Origin: Hygrophila difformis
Lineage: Eukaryota; Streptophyta; Magnoliopsida; Lamiales; Acanthaceae
NCBI GenBank assembly: GCA_030278955.1
Contig: JAOANR010000011.1
Coordinates: 31,190,403-31,254,402 of the forward strand
Direction of reading: 5' to 3'
Length of the DNA: 64,000 nt
The translations under genes were made by a program, and so were the position numbers. This document shows, one piece after another, positions 1-10,029 of the stretch. Numbering within the stretch: the stretch's first letter is position 1; the number at the start of each line of letters is the position of its first letter. Under the pieces are notes generated by a model. That model was not told the DNA's origin, did not search any database, and saw only the letters and a program-made list of their open reading frames with translations.

Positions 1-1319
1 AAAATCGAGGAAAACTTTACGGCCCAAATAGTTTCTGCTGACGGAAACCCTAGTATTTCGGTCCATTGGGCCAAAACCCTATTTTTTCCACCAACCCTCC
101 AGCCGCCACCACCAGCCCCGCCGTCTACCCAGCCACCGATTCCGTCGCCGCTGGTTCGCCGCCGCCGCCTTTCTATGTGAAATCGTCCCCATTTGCTCTT
201 TTTGCATGCTCATTGATATAGTGCATAAATTGTGACATGTTCTTATGTTTAATTGATAAGCTAATTGTTTAATTGGTTGAAATTGTGCAATTGTTTGCTA
301 AAAACGATGAATTTGAGTATAAATGTTATATTGTGATCTCATGCTATGATTTGATACATTTTAATGTATTTTATGTTGAGATTGCATGTGTTAGTTGTTT
401 TTAGCAAGCCAAGGCCAAAGAGACCAAGAAGAAGTCAATTGGAGCTCAAAAACTCGAAAAACAGAAGAAAACGGCAAAAACAGCACACAACGTCGATACG
501 GCGCGTAGCTCTCGCGGCACGTACGCATTAGCGCGCGACATAGCGCGACACGTGTAGGCTGCGCGTACTGGGCGCGCTACGAGGCTTATAGCACGCGGGC
601 TGCGTGGCTGACGGAAGAGTACCGCACGCTATTCGTGACGCAGCAGTTCGTCCCAATTGTTCTTGTTTCAAGGTTTTCGCATCTCGGAGCATATATAACA
701 CGTTTTCAGACCTAATCAGGGTTCTGAATTCATTATTCCTCCACATAATCTTTCATCAATCATCCAAGCAAGAGAGAAGAGGAGAAGAAGGCAATACATT
801 GAAGATCTGACAAGATTCATACATTGGCGTTCCTTCACCAGATGTTTCACCAGACTATGTTATCTATCTTTATTACTTTCTGTATTTGTGTGAACATGTC
901 AGGTTAAACCTATCTTTTGGGGAAACCTAGATATGGATATTGTTGACATTGCCTTTGTCGTATGAATTTCGTTAATTTAATGTTAATCTGTTCAATTCTT
1001 ATGTGTGTTTGGTGAGACCGACAGGAGAGCTAAACTAGGGAATTATATTGTTTAGATGATTGAAAAATACTTAAACAAAAATAATTGACAGAATAATTTT
1101 AATAATTTATAGCTTGAGAAAGTGCAAAATCTGTTAGAACCAATTTAGGATAATCACTAGCTGGAGGAATTGCATGTAATTAAAACCGAGAGGTTTCTAA
1201 ATTGTGGTTATTCTGAATAGGCATTAAATTGATTAAACATTGGATTTTTATATGCATTCTACAAGTTTGTCAACAATTGAAAGATCTAGGGATCCACAAT
1301 TATTCATCTAGCATATTAA

Positions 1320-1359
<40 letters not shown>

Positions 1360-1378
1360 GATTGGAATTTTTATTGCT
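1..1378 (+). mobile_element. Gypsy-type LTR fragment (5' portion)
   Basis: No coding gene is visible here. The stretch looks like part of a long plant Ty3/gypsy LTR. It has a GC-rich block full of GCGC words at about 490-610, a TATA-like AGCATATATAACACG at about 688-702, and then an AT-rich transcribed-leader-like stretch. The sequence appears to continue after a Mutator-like insertion at 2596-2751, where the wording around a GGATTCGACCCGG motif and the ending GCGGGTTG resembles the 3' end of such LTRs. I could not find a second LTR copy, and the left boundary is not defined; it may lie outside the window. The short ORFs here look like chance. Confidence 0.4.
1322..1355. repeat. (TC)n microsatellite
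   Basis: An uninterrupted run of TC dinucleotides lies just left of the Mutator-like element. It is a simple sequence repeat and likely to vary in length between individuals. Confidence 0.9.
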
Positions 1379-1387
1379 TTGTTTTAA

Positions 1388-2586
1388 GAGCAACTGGAAA
1401 AAAATAACCATAAACTTATTGAAATTGTTCATCTATACACTTAAACTTTTTTTCTAGAAAAAATTAACCCTAAACTATCAAAAGATATAAGTTTATAAGC
1501 TTCCTTCCATTTTTGCTGTTACATCACAATTTGACTGTTATGTAGAGAGGCAAAATAGTCTGTACACATTTTTTTGATCCATTTTACGACCCGAATTTGT
1601 AACCCATCCAAAAACCCCTCACACTGAATCCCCTTCTTCCTCTTCTTCAACCCGCATTCAAAACCCTCAACCCCAACCTCGGATTTTTTTGTTCTGTCTT
1701 GGTGTCGAGAGATTTCTGCCATAAAATTAAAAGCTCCTAGCCCTCGTGTTCTTGGGTTGTCATCTCTATATGTTGTTCTCGTCTATGTGGTTCAAAATAG
1801 GTTTGCTTTCAATCTCCTGGTCCCAATATTTCTTCCCTCCTGGCGTTCAACTCGCGTTCGGAGTTGTGGAACAATCCTAAAATTTGTAAGCACTTGGGCG
1901 TCATTTCGTGAACAGTGGAATAGTCTATATCAAATCCAGGTATGTTTTCAATAACAATTCTTTTATCCAAAGTTCAGTGTTATTTACAATTAGCAAAATT
2001 TAATCGTTCCCCATTAACCACATCAGGTAGGGGCACATTTGAAAATGAAATCAGCTGCAAAATTTTTAGGGCAATAATTGATTATATTCTTGGATTAGTG
2101 CATCTGGGTTCGTATTAATTTGAATGAGTCAATTATATAATCCTATGCAAATGAAGATAGTTACGGATTTTGAAATCGACAGTTATATTCTACATCAAAA
2201 CAGAGTCATGGACTACTGGCGGATAATGAAGATACAAATTTCACTATCTCATTGCAGTGTGAGGATGATGTTGAACGCGACAGTGGCCTGAGATAATGGG
2301 AAAGCAGAACAGACAACTGTTGGGCGCTGAAAATGAATCGACTATTGGAATTCCCATGGGTTAGGGTTAGAAGTGCATCCATACAGGTCACAAATGGCTA
2401 AAAAATGAGTATAGACTATTTTGCCCTGCCCACTTAACGTTTATTTGAGCATCAACAGAAAAATGGATGGAAGTTTATAATTTTATATCTTTTGATAATT
2501 GAGGGTTAATTTTTTCTAAAATAAAAGTTTAGGTGTATAGATGGATAATTCTAACAAGTTTAGGGTTATTTTTTTTCCAATTGCTC
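1388..2586. mobile_element. Non-autonomous Mutator-like element (MULE) with long TIRs
   Basis: The two ends are inverted copies of each other over about 180 bp (about 1388-1568 against 2407-2586), beginning GAGCAACTGG and ending CCAATTGCTC. The flanks form a 9-bp duplication with one mismatch: TTGTTTTAA at 1379-1387 and TTATTTTAA at 2587-2595. Long TIRs plus a 9-bp TSD are the hallmark of MULEs. The roughly 840-bp interior has no transposase ORF. It looks like unique, possibly captured, host sequence (a Pack-MULE arrangement), but I do not recognise it. The longest interior ORFs are 60-67 codons and not convincing. The element interrupts an older LTR fragment. Confidence 0.8.
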
Positions 2587-2595
2587 TTATTTTAA

Positions 2596-2751
2596 TTATT
2601 AGCAATTTTAGGATATTAGATAAGCAAACAATTCACGCACTTTATTTTCATTCGCTACTTGAATTTGATAAATTATAGCAATTCCCTGTTCTTTGTGGAT
2701 TCGACCCGGTTTCGCCGGACAATTACTTGGACCATACACTGCGGGTTGTGT
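2596..2751 (+). mobile_element. Gypsy-type LTR fragment (3' portion, after the MULE)
   Basis: This is the apparent continuation of the LTR-like sequence split by the MULE. It contains a TTCGACCCGG motif and GCGGGTTG near its end, wording I associate with the 3' end of plant gypsy LTRs. It stops where the Copia derivative begins. The assignment rests on resemblance only. Confidence 0.35.
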
Positions 2752-4478
2752 TGGAAAATATTCCACACACCACTCATCTCCATCATTACAAAACATAATA
2801 TGAAAATTACATGAAAATCCTATATACATTTGATCTATGTAGAACGTCTAATCTACCCACACTTATTATATGGTGGGAAAAACGTTTTCAACAAAACAAT
2901 AGGACTGTGATGGGAAACATACAATACAAGAAAACAATAAAATAAATACAAACATAAATTTTATTTATATTTATATTTATTTTTAATCCAACAACATGCT
3001 TGAAAATGCATCATCTAAATACCAACTAGGTGCTTTCTGGCAGAGCCAATAATCACGAAACTATGGCTCTGATACCAATTGAAGGAACACACCTCCGAAG
3101 GTGGTCCGTGCCCACGGATTGTTATTGGATGCCAACACATACATGCATGGTATTATAATATATCTACTAGAATGGTTACAAAAAATACCTTTCCAAAGCA
3201 GATCTGTAACAGCGTCTGATTGGAAACTTGGTTCTTTGCGTCTATGTCCGTAGATCTGCAATTTGCAACCACGAACAATCCTCAAAGCACACGAACGGGC
3301 GCACATACGGATCTCCCTTCTTGCACACGAACAGATTCAACACCAGGAATCTTCCAGACTGTTCACAACCCTGTACAAACTCCGGATGGACAGAGATCTA
3401 TCGAACGGATGGAGAGAAAATTGGATCTCCAAGAAAACCCTTATGGCCTGCCCCCTCTCTCTCTTTTGGAAGAGAATTGTGTTGTTATTATGGAGGCTAG
3501 GGTTTCTTGAAGACCTATTTATAAACTTTCATAGTTGGTCCTTGGGCCAGACTGGGGATCCACTAGAAGCTATCAGGCTCGGCTCCTTTACAGGCTCAAA
3601 TTCTTATGCGCAACCCAGAACATAATTTGGCCAATAAAACATTAATTGATTCCACTAAATAATTAATGTTGCACTCCCGGCCTGATCCAGATTGAATATG
3701 GGCTTCTATTAGACTCAATTTATTCCCTACATTTAAGATATCGCACGTCCATTAATTAATTAAAACTTCTGACAATTTTAATCAATTAATCTCTTTTTAA
3801 TCCTTAAGTTGTACCACTCAAACTTTATCATTGTACGGAATAAATCCACCTGCAGGATTCATATAATGATCCTTATTGAGCTCCTTAAGGGTACGTCATC
3901 AACCCAGATAACTAGGACACAGTGCCCTAGTGAGAATAAATAGACACTATGTAAATAATGTTGTCGCCTAAAATACGAAGCATATTGAATCAACTAGGAT
4001 TCTCACTCATGGTAAATCAAAGCGACCAACAAATATTCCATGTGTCAGATTTATCTCTACTAGGTTTAAGAATTAATCTGAGTCACCGAGATCTTGATTC
4101 TTCTTTTGTCAAAACAGAAAAATGCATCTCAACTGTGATGCATTCAATGCGACGAAGCGCTCTACTGCAAACTAATAATCAAGATAAACTAATTACAAGT
4201 TTAAAGTACGACTTAAACCAATAGTTATATCCCAAACTATCTCAATTGTGAATACTATTTATATCTTATAAGGAACCAACAACATGACCTTCTGTGTGAC
4301 TCCTAACACACCATGTTGTCTACGATATTAGATAATTGGACATACTTGCAATTATATAGAAAACATACAAACACCCATACAAAAGCAACAATGTGAATGA
4401 CCACTTATTTCAGTCAATATAGAAATTGAATAAATACAAAAGCGCACTAAAGTTTGCTTTATTGTATACTCTATCACA
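2752..4478 (-). mobile_element. Deleted Ty1/copia element: LTR + PBS + leader
   Basis: Read on the minus strand, an LTR of about 1.4 kb (4478 down to 3080) begins TGTGATAGAG and ends CCTTCA. It is followed at once by ATTGGTATCAGAGCC (3079-3065), the primer-binding site complementary to initiator methionine tRNA. About 310 bp of untranslated leader follow, and then the element stops. No gag or pol remains. The outer limits read TG...CA and are flanked by TGTGT on both sides (2747-2751 and 4479-4483). The derivative may therefore have inserted in this short form, or the match may be chance in a TG-rich context. Confidence 0.6.
3065..3079 (-). other. Primer-binding site (tRNA-iMet type) of the Copia derivative
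   Basis: The minus-strand sequence ATTGGTATCAGAGCC lies directly after the LTR-terminal CA. It matches the standard plant Copia minus-strand primer site for initiator methionine tRNA. Confidence 0.8.
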
Positions 4479-4530
4479 TGTGTCGGCAATGCGTTGAGAA
4501 TTCAGGGGCCCTAGTCAATATGAAATAATA

Positions 4531-4640
4531 CATTACAAGAAAAAATCAATTTAGTGACTGAATGAAATCGGTCGCTGTTAACGACCGATATAGCGAACAG
4601 AATTTTCTAAATAAATTTCTAAATTTCTAACAGGTTGCTA
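4531..4640 (+). mobile_element. Degenerate CACTA-type transposon end
   Basis: CATTACAAGAAAAAATC followed by TTTAGTGACTG and the subterminal pair GGTCGCTGTTAACGACC resembles a CACTA (En/Spm) terminus (canonical CACTACAAGAAAA), with one substitution in the terminal motif. No partner end or transposase is visible, so it is a decayed fragment. Confidence 0.45.
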
Positions 4641-4715
4641 TTTTCAAAATTTCTAATAGGCTCCTATTAAAATCTAATAAATACTTAAATAAAATATTAT
4701 GGATAAAAACGTTGA

Positions 4716-5607
4716 CGGGGCGATTGGTTGGGGATAATCTTTGATACCCAATGGGAATGTTAGTAGGGAAGGTCACATTCATTTGTTTGGTTTGGGGAAA
4801 TCCTTTACCAAGGAATCTTAGATTACCATCCAAGTGGGAATGTTAGGTTATTTTGATGGGAGTGTGATTCCCTTGTAGAGGCCAGGTATTATGAGATTAC
4901 ATTTGCATCTTTTAATTTATCTTACATTAAATTGTCTTTTATACCCTTTAAAATTTTAAAACCATACATCAACCCATTAAAACCATTTTTAATTCTCAAC
5001 CCTCTGTAACCCTAGAGAGTGATTTAGGATTTCTTTATATATTATTATTTTCCCATGACACATAAATAATGTATTGTGCACAAACATAATAAATATATTA
5101 TTTTTACTTTTGGCATGGGCTTTTTTTTAAAAAATTTTTGATTTGATATAATAAAAATTCATGCTTGTTTAATTCATTTTTTATACTTTGGTGATTGAGT
5201 TTTTGAATACTTTCGATGTATTTCGCTGTGTACAGATTGCACATTGTATAAAATTGTAACAAATAAGTTTAAATTTAACTGATTCCAATATATAATTATC
5301 TTCCAAATATGATACAATGATAATTTAAGTAATGAAAATTTACAAATGATGCAGAGGGATTTTATTGTAAATAATGAAATTTTGAATTGAACGGGAAATA
5401 GGCTTACTACTAAACAATAATTTCGAACTAAGGGCATTATGGTCTATTAATGTGATGTAGAAATATGAGATTCTCAATCCAACCAAACGCAATAATCTTA
5501 AAATATGAAAAATAAGATTACCATCAATTTTATATTCCCAGCAATCTTACATTCCCAACAACCACATTCCTATTGTTAATCTAAGATCCCTCAAACCAAA
5601 TAGACCC
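4716..5607. mobile_element. PIF/Harbinger-like MITE
   Basis: The ends are imperfect inverted repeats: GGGCGATTGGTTGGGGATAAT at the left, and the complement of CCCTCAAACCAAATAGACCC at the right. Subterminal GGGAATGT words occur on both arms. A 3-bp TGA flanks both ends (4713-4715 and 5608-5610), the TSD length expected for PIF/Harbinger elements. The interior is AT-rich with no transposase. A related element lies at about 42,647-43,345. Confidence 0.55.
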
Positions 5608-5796
5608 TGAATGACAACGTGGAGAGGAGGGACAACACTAATAGTCTCTAGTTTTTTTCATAATTCTTAACTATATCATACAATTGTGAAATTTTTCAGA
5701 ATTAAGATGAATTTCTCGACAATACTATCTATATTTTGTGTTTTTCCCTAACTAATTGATTTAAAATTGGGAAAGAAAACAAAAATTGTTGCAGAC

Positions 5797-6128
5797 TTTT
5801 TTTTTGTGACACAGCCTAAGAAGACAGCTAAAGAAAAAGAAAAATGGAAAAATAAGATAAAAGAATGAAGCTAAAAATCAAAGCCGAGCATAGACAACTC
5901 CATCCGCATCAAGTGAAAGCAAAGGCACCAACTCATCAGGAGGAAAAGTCCAAGACATGTAGAACTTTTCATTGCGAGCCGCCCTCCGACCCAACATATC
6001 CGCCACCTGATTTTCTTGCCGGTGAATATTGTTAGAGAATCTGTATGAATGGAAGGGAAAAGTAACAAATACGACACTTGATCTTATCAAATATAGACTC
6101 GGTGATATAGTCTTCTAGGCGTAATACC
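5797..6128 (-). pseudogene. LINE 3' end with RNase H-like C-terminal fragment
   Basis: On the minus strand the sequence ends in GGCTGTGTCAC plus a run of A (T run 5797-5805 on +), a poly(A) tail like that of plant L1-type LINEs. Upstream, about 6125-5878 encodes a fragment containing HRQENQVADML and ending PPDELVPLLSLDADGVVYAR, typical of the C-terminus of the RNase H-like domain of plant LINE reverse transcriptases. A frame change near 6060-6090 separates an upstream in-frame piece (LEDYITESIFDKI) from the rest, so it is broken. Its 5' side is cut off by the Copia LTR beginning at 6129. Confidence 0.65.
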
Positions 6129-6557
6129 TGAAAGCAATTATCGTTCCATAAAGAGTGAGGGTTGCACGAAAAGCTTTTGAGATACAAAGAAGACAGCCAC
6201 AAATTCACACTCTTGAGTATTGTTTAATAAGAACAAAGATAGAGAAAGGAATTCTGGTTGATCTGTGAGTCCTCTGTCTTCCGAAGGATCACTCTTTATT
6301 TAAAAAAGGAAATGGTGTCTTTTGAACAGACACAAACTTTCACTTAAAATATCCTGATGTAATCAAATAGCAGTTACACAATTCCAGACACAACTTTCCA
6401 ATTGAAATGCCCGGATGTAACCAAAGAGTAGTTACACAATTGCAGATATTTTCTTGATTATTCTATATTGTATACAAAAAGTGTCAAACACCATTTCCTA
6501 ATGACACTTGCTTGTATTTTATAGAATAAAATATACTTGATGCTCTAAATACCAACA
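6129..6557 (-). repeat. 3' LTR of the Copia remnant
   Basis: On the minus strand the LTR begins TGTTGGTATTTAGAGC, directly after the polypurine tract AATGGGGGAGGAT (6570-6558), and ends ...TTGCTTTCA at 6129. It contains a TATA-like TTTTTTAAATAAAG near 6295-6308. The matching 5' LTR is absent from the window. Confidence 0.7.
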
Positions 6558-7064
6558 ATCCTCCCCCATTTAGAGTATCAAAACTAGTTCAAACTTATTT
6601 AATTATCAAGCAGAACAACCTTATGCATAGATGAAACTGTACAGAGACTTGAACTTTCATTTTAGTACAATATACATTCCAAGAAAAAGTATAGAATTGG
6701 TATTGAGTAACAATTGAACCAATTTAATACATAATGCAAACTTGAAGAGACTGTACACACAAGATTAAATACATGTTCTTATTTCTTGACACATTAAGGG
6801 CCCTGCGTCCATATCTGTTCATAAATGCATCAAAGCCTTACCCCCTTGGCTTCTTGAAGCGGGGTAGATCTCTAAAGAAAACATGCTCACGTAATAAAGC
6901 ATACTGTCAAAGATCTATTAAGAGTTAAATCAACTTGTTTTATAATCATTACATATCAAAGCACATATACCTTAATATACTATTAGTGCTTTCAATCATC
7001 AACTAAGAGATTTAATCTTATTGAACTCACTTGATGTCAAATTAGGCATTAAGTTAAGATTCTC
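6558..7064 (-). other. Copia 3' untranslated region with polypurine tract
   Basis: This is the stretch between the RNase H end and the 3' LTR. It has no ORF. The polypurine tract sits at 6570-6558 on the minus strand. A second purine-rich GCCAAGGGGGTAAGG lies near 6850-6836. Confidence 0.6.
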
Positions 7065-8456
7065 TTAGCTGTGACTAGAAAGGGGTTGTAACCCAATTCC
7101 AATTGACATTCTTTCAATGGAATCTCTTGCTAATGCTTTTGTAAAACAATCCGCAAGGTTCAATTTTTTTCTAACATAGTCAACTGTTATGGTACCATCT
7201 GTGATAGGTCCTTGGATGTAACTATGTCTCACACCAATGTGCCTGGACTTACCATTGTAAACTTGACTATAAGCTTTTGCCAAAGCAACTGCATTGTCAC
7301 AGTGTATTGCTATTGGCGATATCGGTTTTGGCAACACAGGTATCTCAAATATGAGATTTCTCAACCATTCCACTTCCTTTCCTGTCGAAGCTAGAGCGAT
7401 AAACTCTGAAGCCATTGTGGAATTAGTAATACAGGTTTGTTTCTTGGAGGACCAGGAAATTGCACCTCTCCAATAAGAAATTCCCAACCACTTGTTGAAG
7501 AGTGATCTTCATTCGCTATCCAACTAGCATCTGAAAAACCTTCCAGTACTGAAGGATTTCCACTATATGACAAACCATAATCAATGGTTTTCTTTAAATA
7601 TTTAAACACACGCCGGATTGCATGCCAATGAGATAAACTAAGATTACCAGTAAATCTACTCAATTTACCTACAACAAATGAGATGTCAGGTCTCGTACAT
7701 GTCATTGCATACATTAAACATCCTATCACCCTTGCATATTCTAGTTGAGAGACAACCTTACCACCATTAGGCAGTAGCTTAACACTTGGATCCATAGGTG
7801 TTGATGCAAGAGAACCATCACAAACATTAAACTTCTTAAGTACTTTCTCAATGTAATGAGTCTGTGATAAGATCAATTTGTTTTGTTCTCTAATTATTTT
7901 TATGCCAAGGATGACATCAGCTTCTCCCATATCTTTTGTAGAAAATTTGGAAGCTAAGAATGATTTAGTTAATTTAATACTTTCTAAATTTGTTCCAAAG
8001 ATCAACATGTCATCCACATAAAGACAAATGATAACATCATTACCTTGGTCATTAAATTTGATGTTCAAAGATTTGTCTGAATTGTTCAACTTGAAGTCAT
8101 TCGACAACACAACTTCATCAAATTTTTTGTGCCATTGTTTGGGTGCTTTTTTCAACCCATACAAAGACTTAATTAACTCGCAAACTTTATGCTCTTGGCC
8201 TTTCAAAACAAACCTTACCGGTTGTTCCATATAGATTTCTTCTTCGAGCTCTTCATTCAAAAATGTTGTTTTAACATCCATTTGATGGATAAAGAGCTTG
8301 TAAATAGATGCAATAGCTATTAATAATCGAATAGTGGAGATTCTAGCAACCGGTGCATAAGCATCGAAATAATCAATTCCCGATTTTTGTTTAAAACTTG
8401 TGCTACTAAACGAGCTTTGAATTTATCAATTCTTCCATCTACTTTCATTTTCTTTT
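7065..8456 (-). pseudogene. Copia reverse transcriptase-RNase H, frameshifted
   Basis: The minus strand encodes the RVT_2 reverse transcriptase of Copia elements, starting with WILKKKMKVDG (about 8456) and damaged until MDVKTTFLNEELEEEIYMEQP (8281). The catalytic YVDDM lies near 8015, followed by the STSGW region. A frameshift near 7450-7490 passes to the second frame, which carries the RNase H end: SWSSKKQ, the SEFIALA segment, AIHCDN and a C-terminal part to 7065. In an intact element these would be one polyprotein making cDNA in virus-like particles. Frameshifts and stops in 8281-8456 and at the RT/RNase H junction make it non-functional. Confidence 0.85.
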
Positions 8457-8750
8457 TCAAAATCCATTTACACCTTTGGGTTTATACTTGGGAGGTAAAT
8501 CTGCCAAATCACTATGCACTAAATCAAGTAAAGAACTGTTCCTTGCAATATTAGAAGGAAATGGCTTCATGGTTATCTTTGTCAGCATACATATTTTGCA
8601 CTTTTCTATTTTCACATCAAAAGGAGGAATTAAATCAATTTTGGACATAGAGCATAATTTCTTATAATTAACATGTCCAAGTCTGAGATGCCAAAGAGAA
8701 GAATCTTGATTAATAATATTTACATAATCATGCATCTCATTTACAGTCAA
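8457..8750 (-). pseudogene. Copia GAG-pre-integrase fragment
   Basis: This minus-strand ORF of 97 codons contains HLRLGH and CKICMLTK, the HHCC zinc-binding segment at the integrase N-terminus of Copia polyproteins. After KPKGVNG it runs straight into the N-terminal part of the reverse transcriptase in another frame. The whole DDE integrase core, normally several hundred residues, has therefore been deleted at about 8456. The 5' side is truncated at about 8757. Confidence 0.75.
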
Positions 8751-8757
8751 ACAAAGA

Positions 8758-9227
8758 TAGAGAAAGATAGAGAAACCCCATTAATATATATCAAATAAAT
8801 TTAATTTCATCTGGTATCACATATCATAGTCAAACAATTTGTTCGATAACTTTATTACATCGTTGACATAATTCTTTAAATCAAACCCCATTAACAATTT
8901 CAACCCAGCATTCCAGATTTGGTTTGAGAACTAAATCATCGGGTAGTAAAGTGATAATATAAGTAGTGCTTCTAATGCGCTAAAGGAATATTTTGTATGT
9001 GTTGGTACCATTAAATATCTATCACATGCCTCATTAACACCCAGCACACATATCTCATCAGGTCAGCATGCCAATACCTGTTCAATATCACACATTGAGC
9101 GCCCTATCCAAACCTCACCCTTCCACCTTAGGCTTCCTTTTCCACCACTCCACCAATTCAAATTTAATGCCATTTACGCATTAAATTTTCTATATATTAT
9201 GTGCAGGAAAGTTAATATATGCATATA
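8758..9227. other. Intergenic, no feature seen
   Basis: AT-rich sequence without a convincing ORF, RNA gene or repeat. Confidence 0.5.
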
Positions 9228-9487
9228 CTACATCCGTCTCATTGTAAATGTTACAGAGCAATATTTGGCACTATTCACTGTTTAACTTTGATTCAAATTT
9301 TTATCATAGTTATGTAAGAAAAAAACATAGTCAAGTGAGATCTTGTTAGATTCGTCTAATCATGTAGTTTAGAATATCTACTTTTTATAATTTTTACTTG
9401 TACACAATTGAAGTTATTAATCGTTAAAAATGTGTATCGGCATGTGTGCTGTGACTAAGCGTAGCGATTCTAATGAGACGGAGAAAG
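9228..9487. mobile_element. Stowaway-like MITE (260 bp)
   Basis: The ends are inverted repeats (CTACATCCGTCTCATT at the left; the complement of AATGAGACGGAGAAAG at the right) flanked by TA on both sides (9226-9227 and 9488-9489). The CTCCnTCCGT-type terminus and TA target site are those of Stowaway (Tc1/mariner) MITEs. No coding capacity. Confidence 0.75.
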
Positions 9488-9664
9488 TATATTTCTTTAT
9501 ATAATTAAATTTAAAATATTTAATAGAATTGAATACGATTAAAAGAAAAAGATATGAAATGAATTAAAATGAATTGTTTTAATTAAACTGTATAGTTAAA
9601 TTAAAATATGATAAAGAAAATTGAATGTAATAAAAATTATTTAAATAGTTTAAAAGTAATTTAA

Positions 9665-9849
9665 ATTTACCAAACGCAGTTGGCTTGAGTGGTATGGGGC
9701 TCTGACAGCTTAAGCACATGTCTCGGGTTCGAGCCTTTGTGTATGCAGAATTCCGCTTTGGGAGAGGGAACATTTCAATGCCCACCAGATCCTCGAGTGA
9801 TTAGTCTTGGGCCCAATGTGGCTTAAGAAGGATACCCGGTACACGCCAA
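9665..9849 (+). mobile_element. tRNA-derived SINE, full-length copy with 13-bp TSD
   Basis: About 185 bp with a pol III-type internal promoter: an A-box-like TGGCTTGAGTGGTATGG near 9680-9696 and a B box GGTTCGAGCC near 9726-9735. The 3' end reads ACACGCCAAA. A perfect 13-bp direct repeat AAAAGTAATTTAA flanks it (9652-9664 and 9850-9862), showing LINE-mediated retroposition. A second copy lies at 12,967-13,110. Confidence 0.8.
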
Positions 9850-10029
9850 AAAAGTAATTTAACTTTTTGCTATGGAAAATTATACTTGAAAAATTTTGCG
9901 ACGTAATAAAAATCCATATCAAATTTCGTCACTATTTGCAATGAAAATATTTTGTTGCAAATATGTCACAATTTGTATCGGAAAATTTTTCATTGCAAAA
10001 TTTGTCTCAAAACCCTCATTTTCTTATAA

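Larger units (their letters stand above)
6129..8757 (-). mobile_element. 5'-truncated Ty1/copia retrotransposon with integrase deletion
   Basis: Reading on the minus strand from 8757 down, there is a GAG-pre-integrase fragment, then reverse transcriptase and RNase H, a 3' untranslated stretch, a polypurine tract and a 429-bp 3' LTR (6557-6129). The 5' LTR, gag and integrase core are missing. The element inserted into the LINE fragment at its left. The right boundary near 8757 is abrupt and followed by unrelated AT-rich DNA. Confidence 0.8.

Noticed and set aside
9726..9735. tRNA gene signal (GGTTCGAGCC) here, at about 12,990 and at about 28,440
   Set aside because: Each is the B box of a SINE with TSDs. 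No cloverleaf with acceptor stem could be formed.
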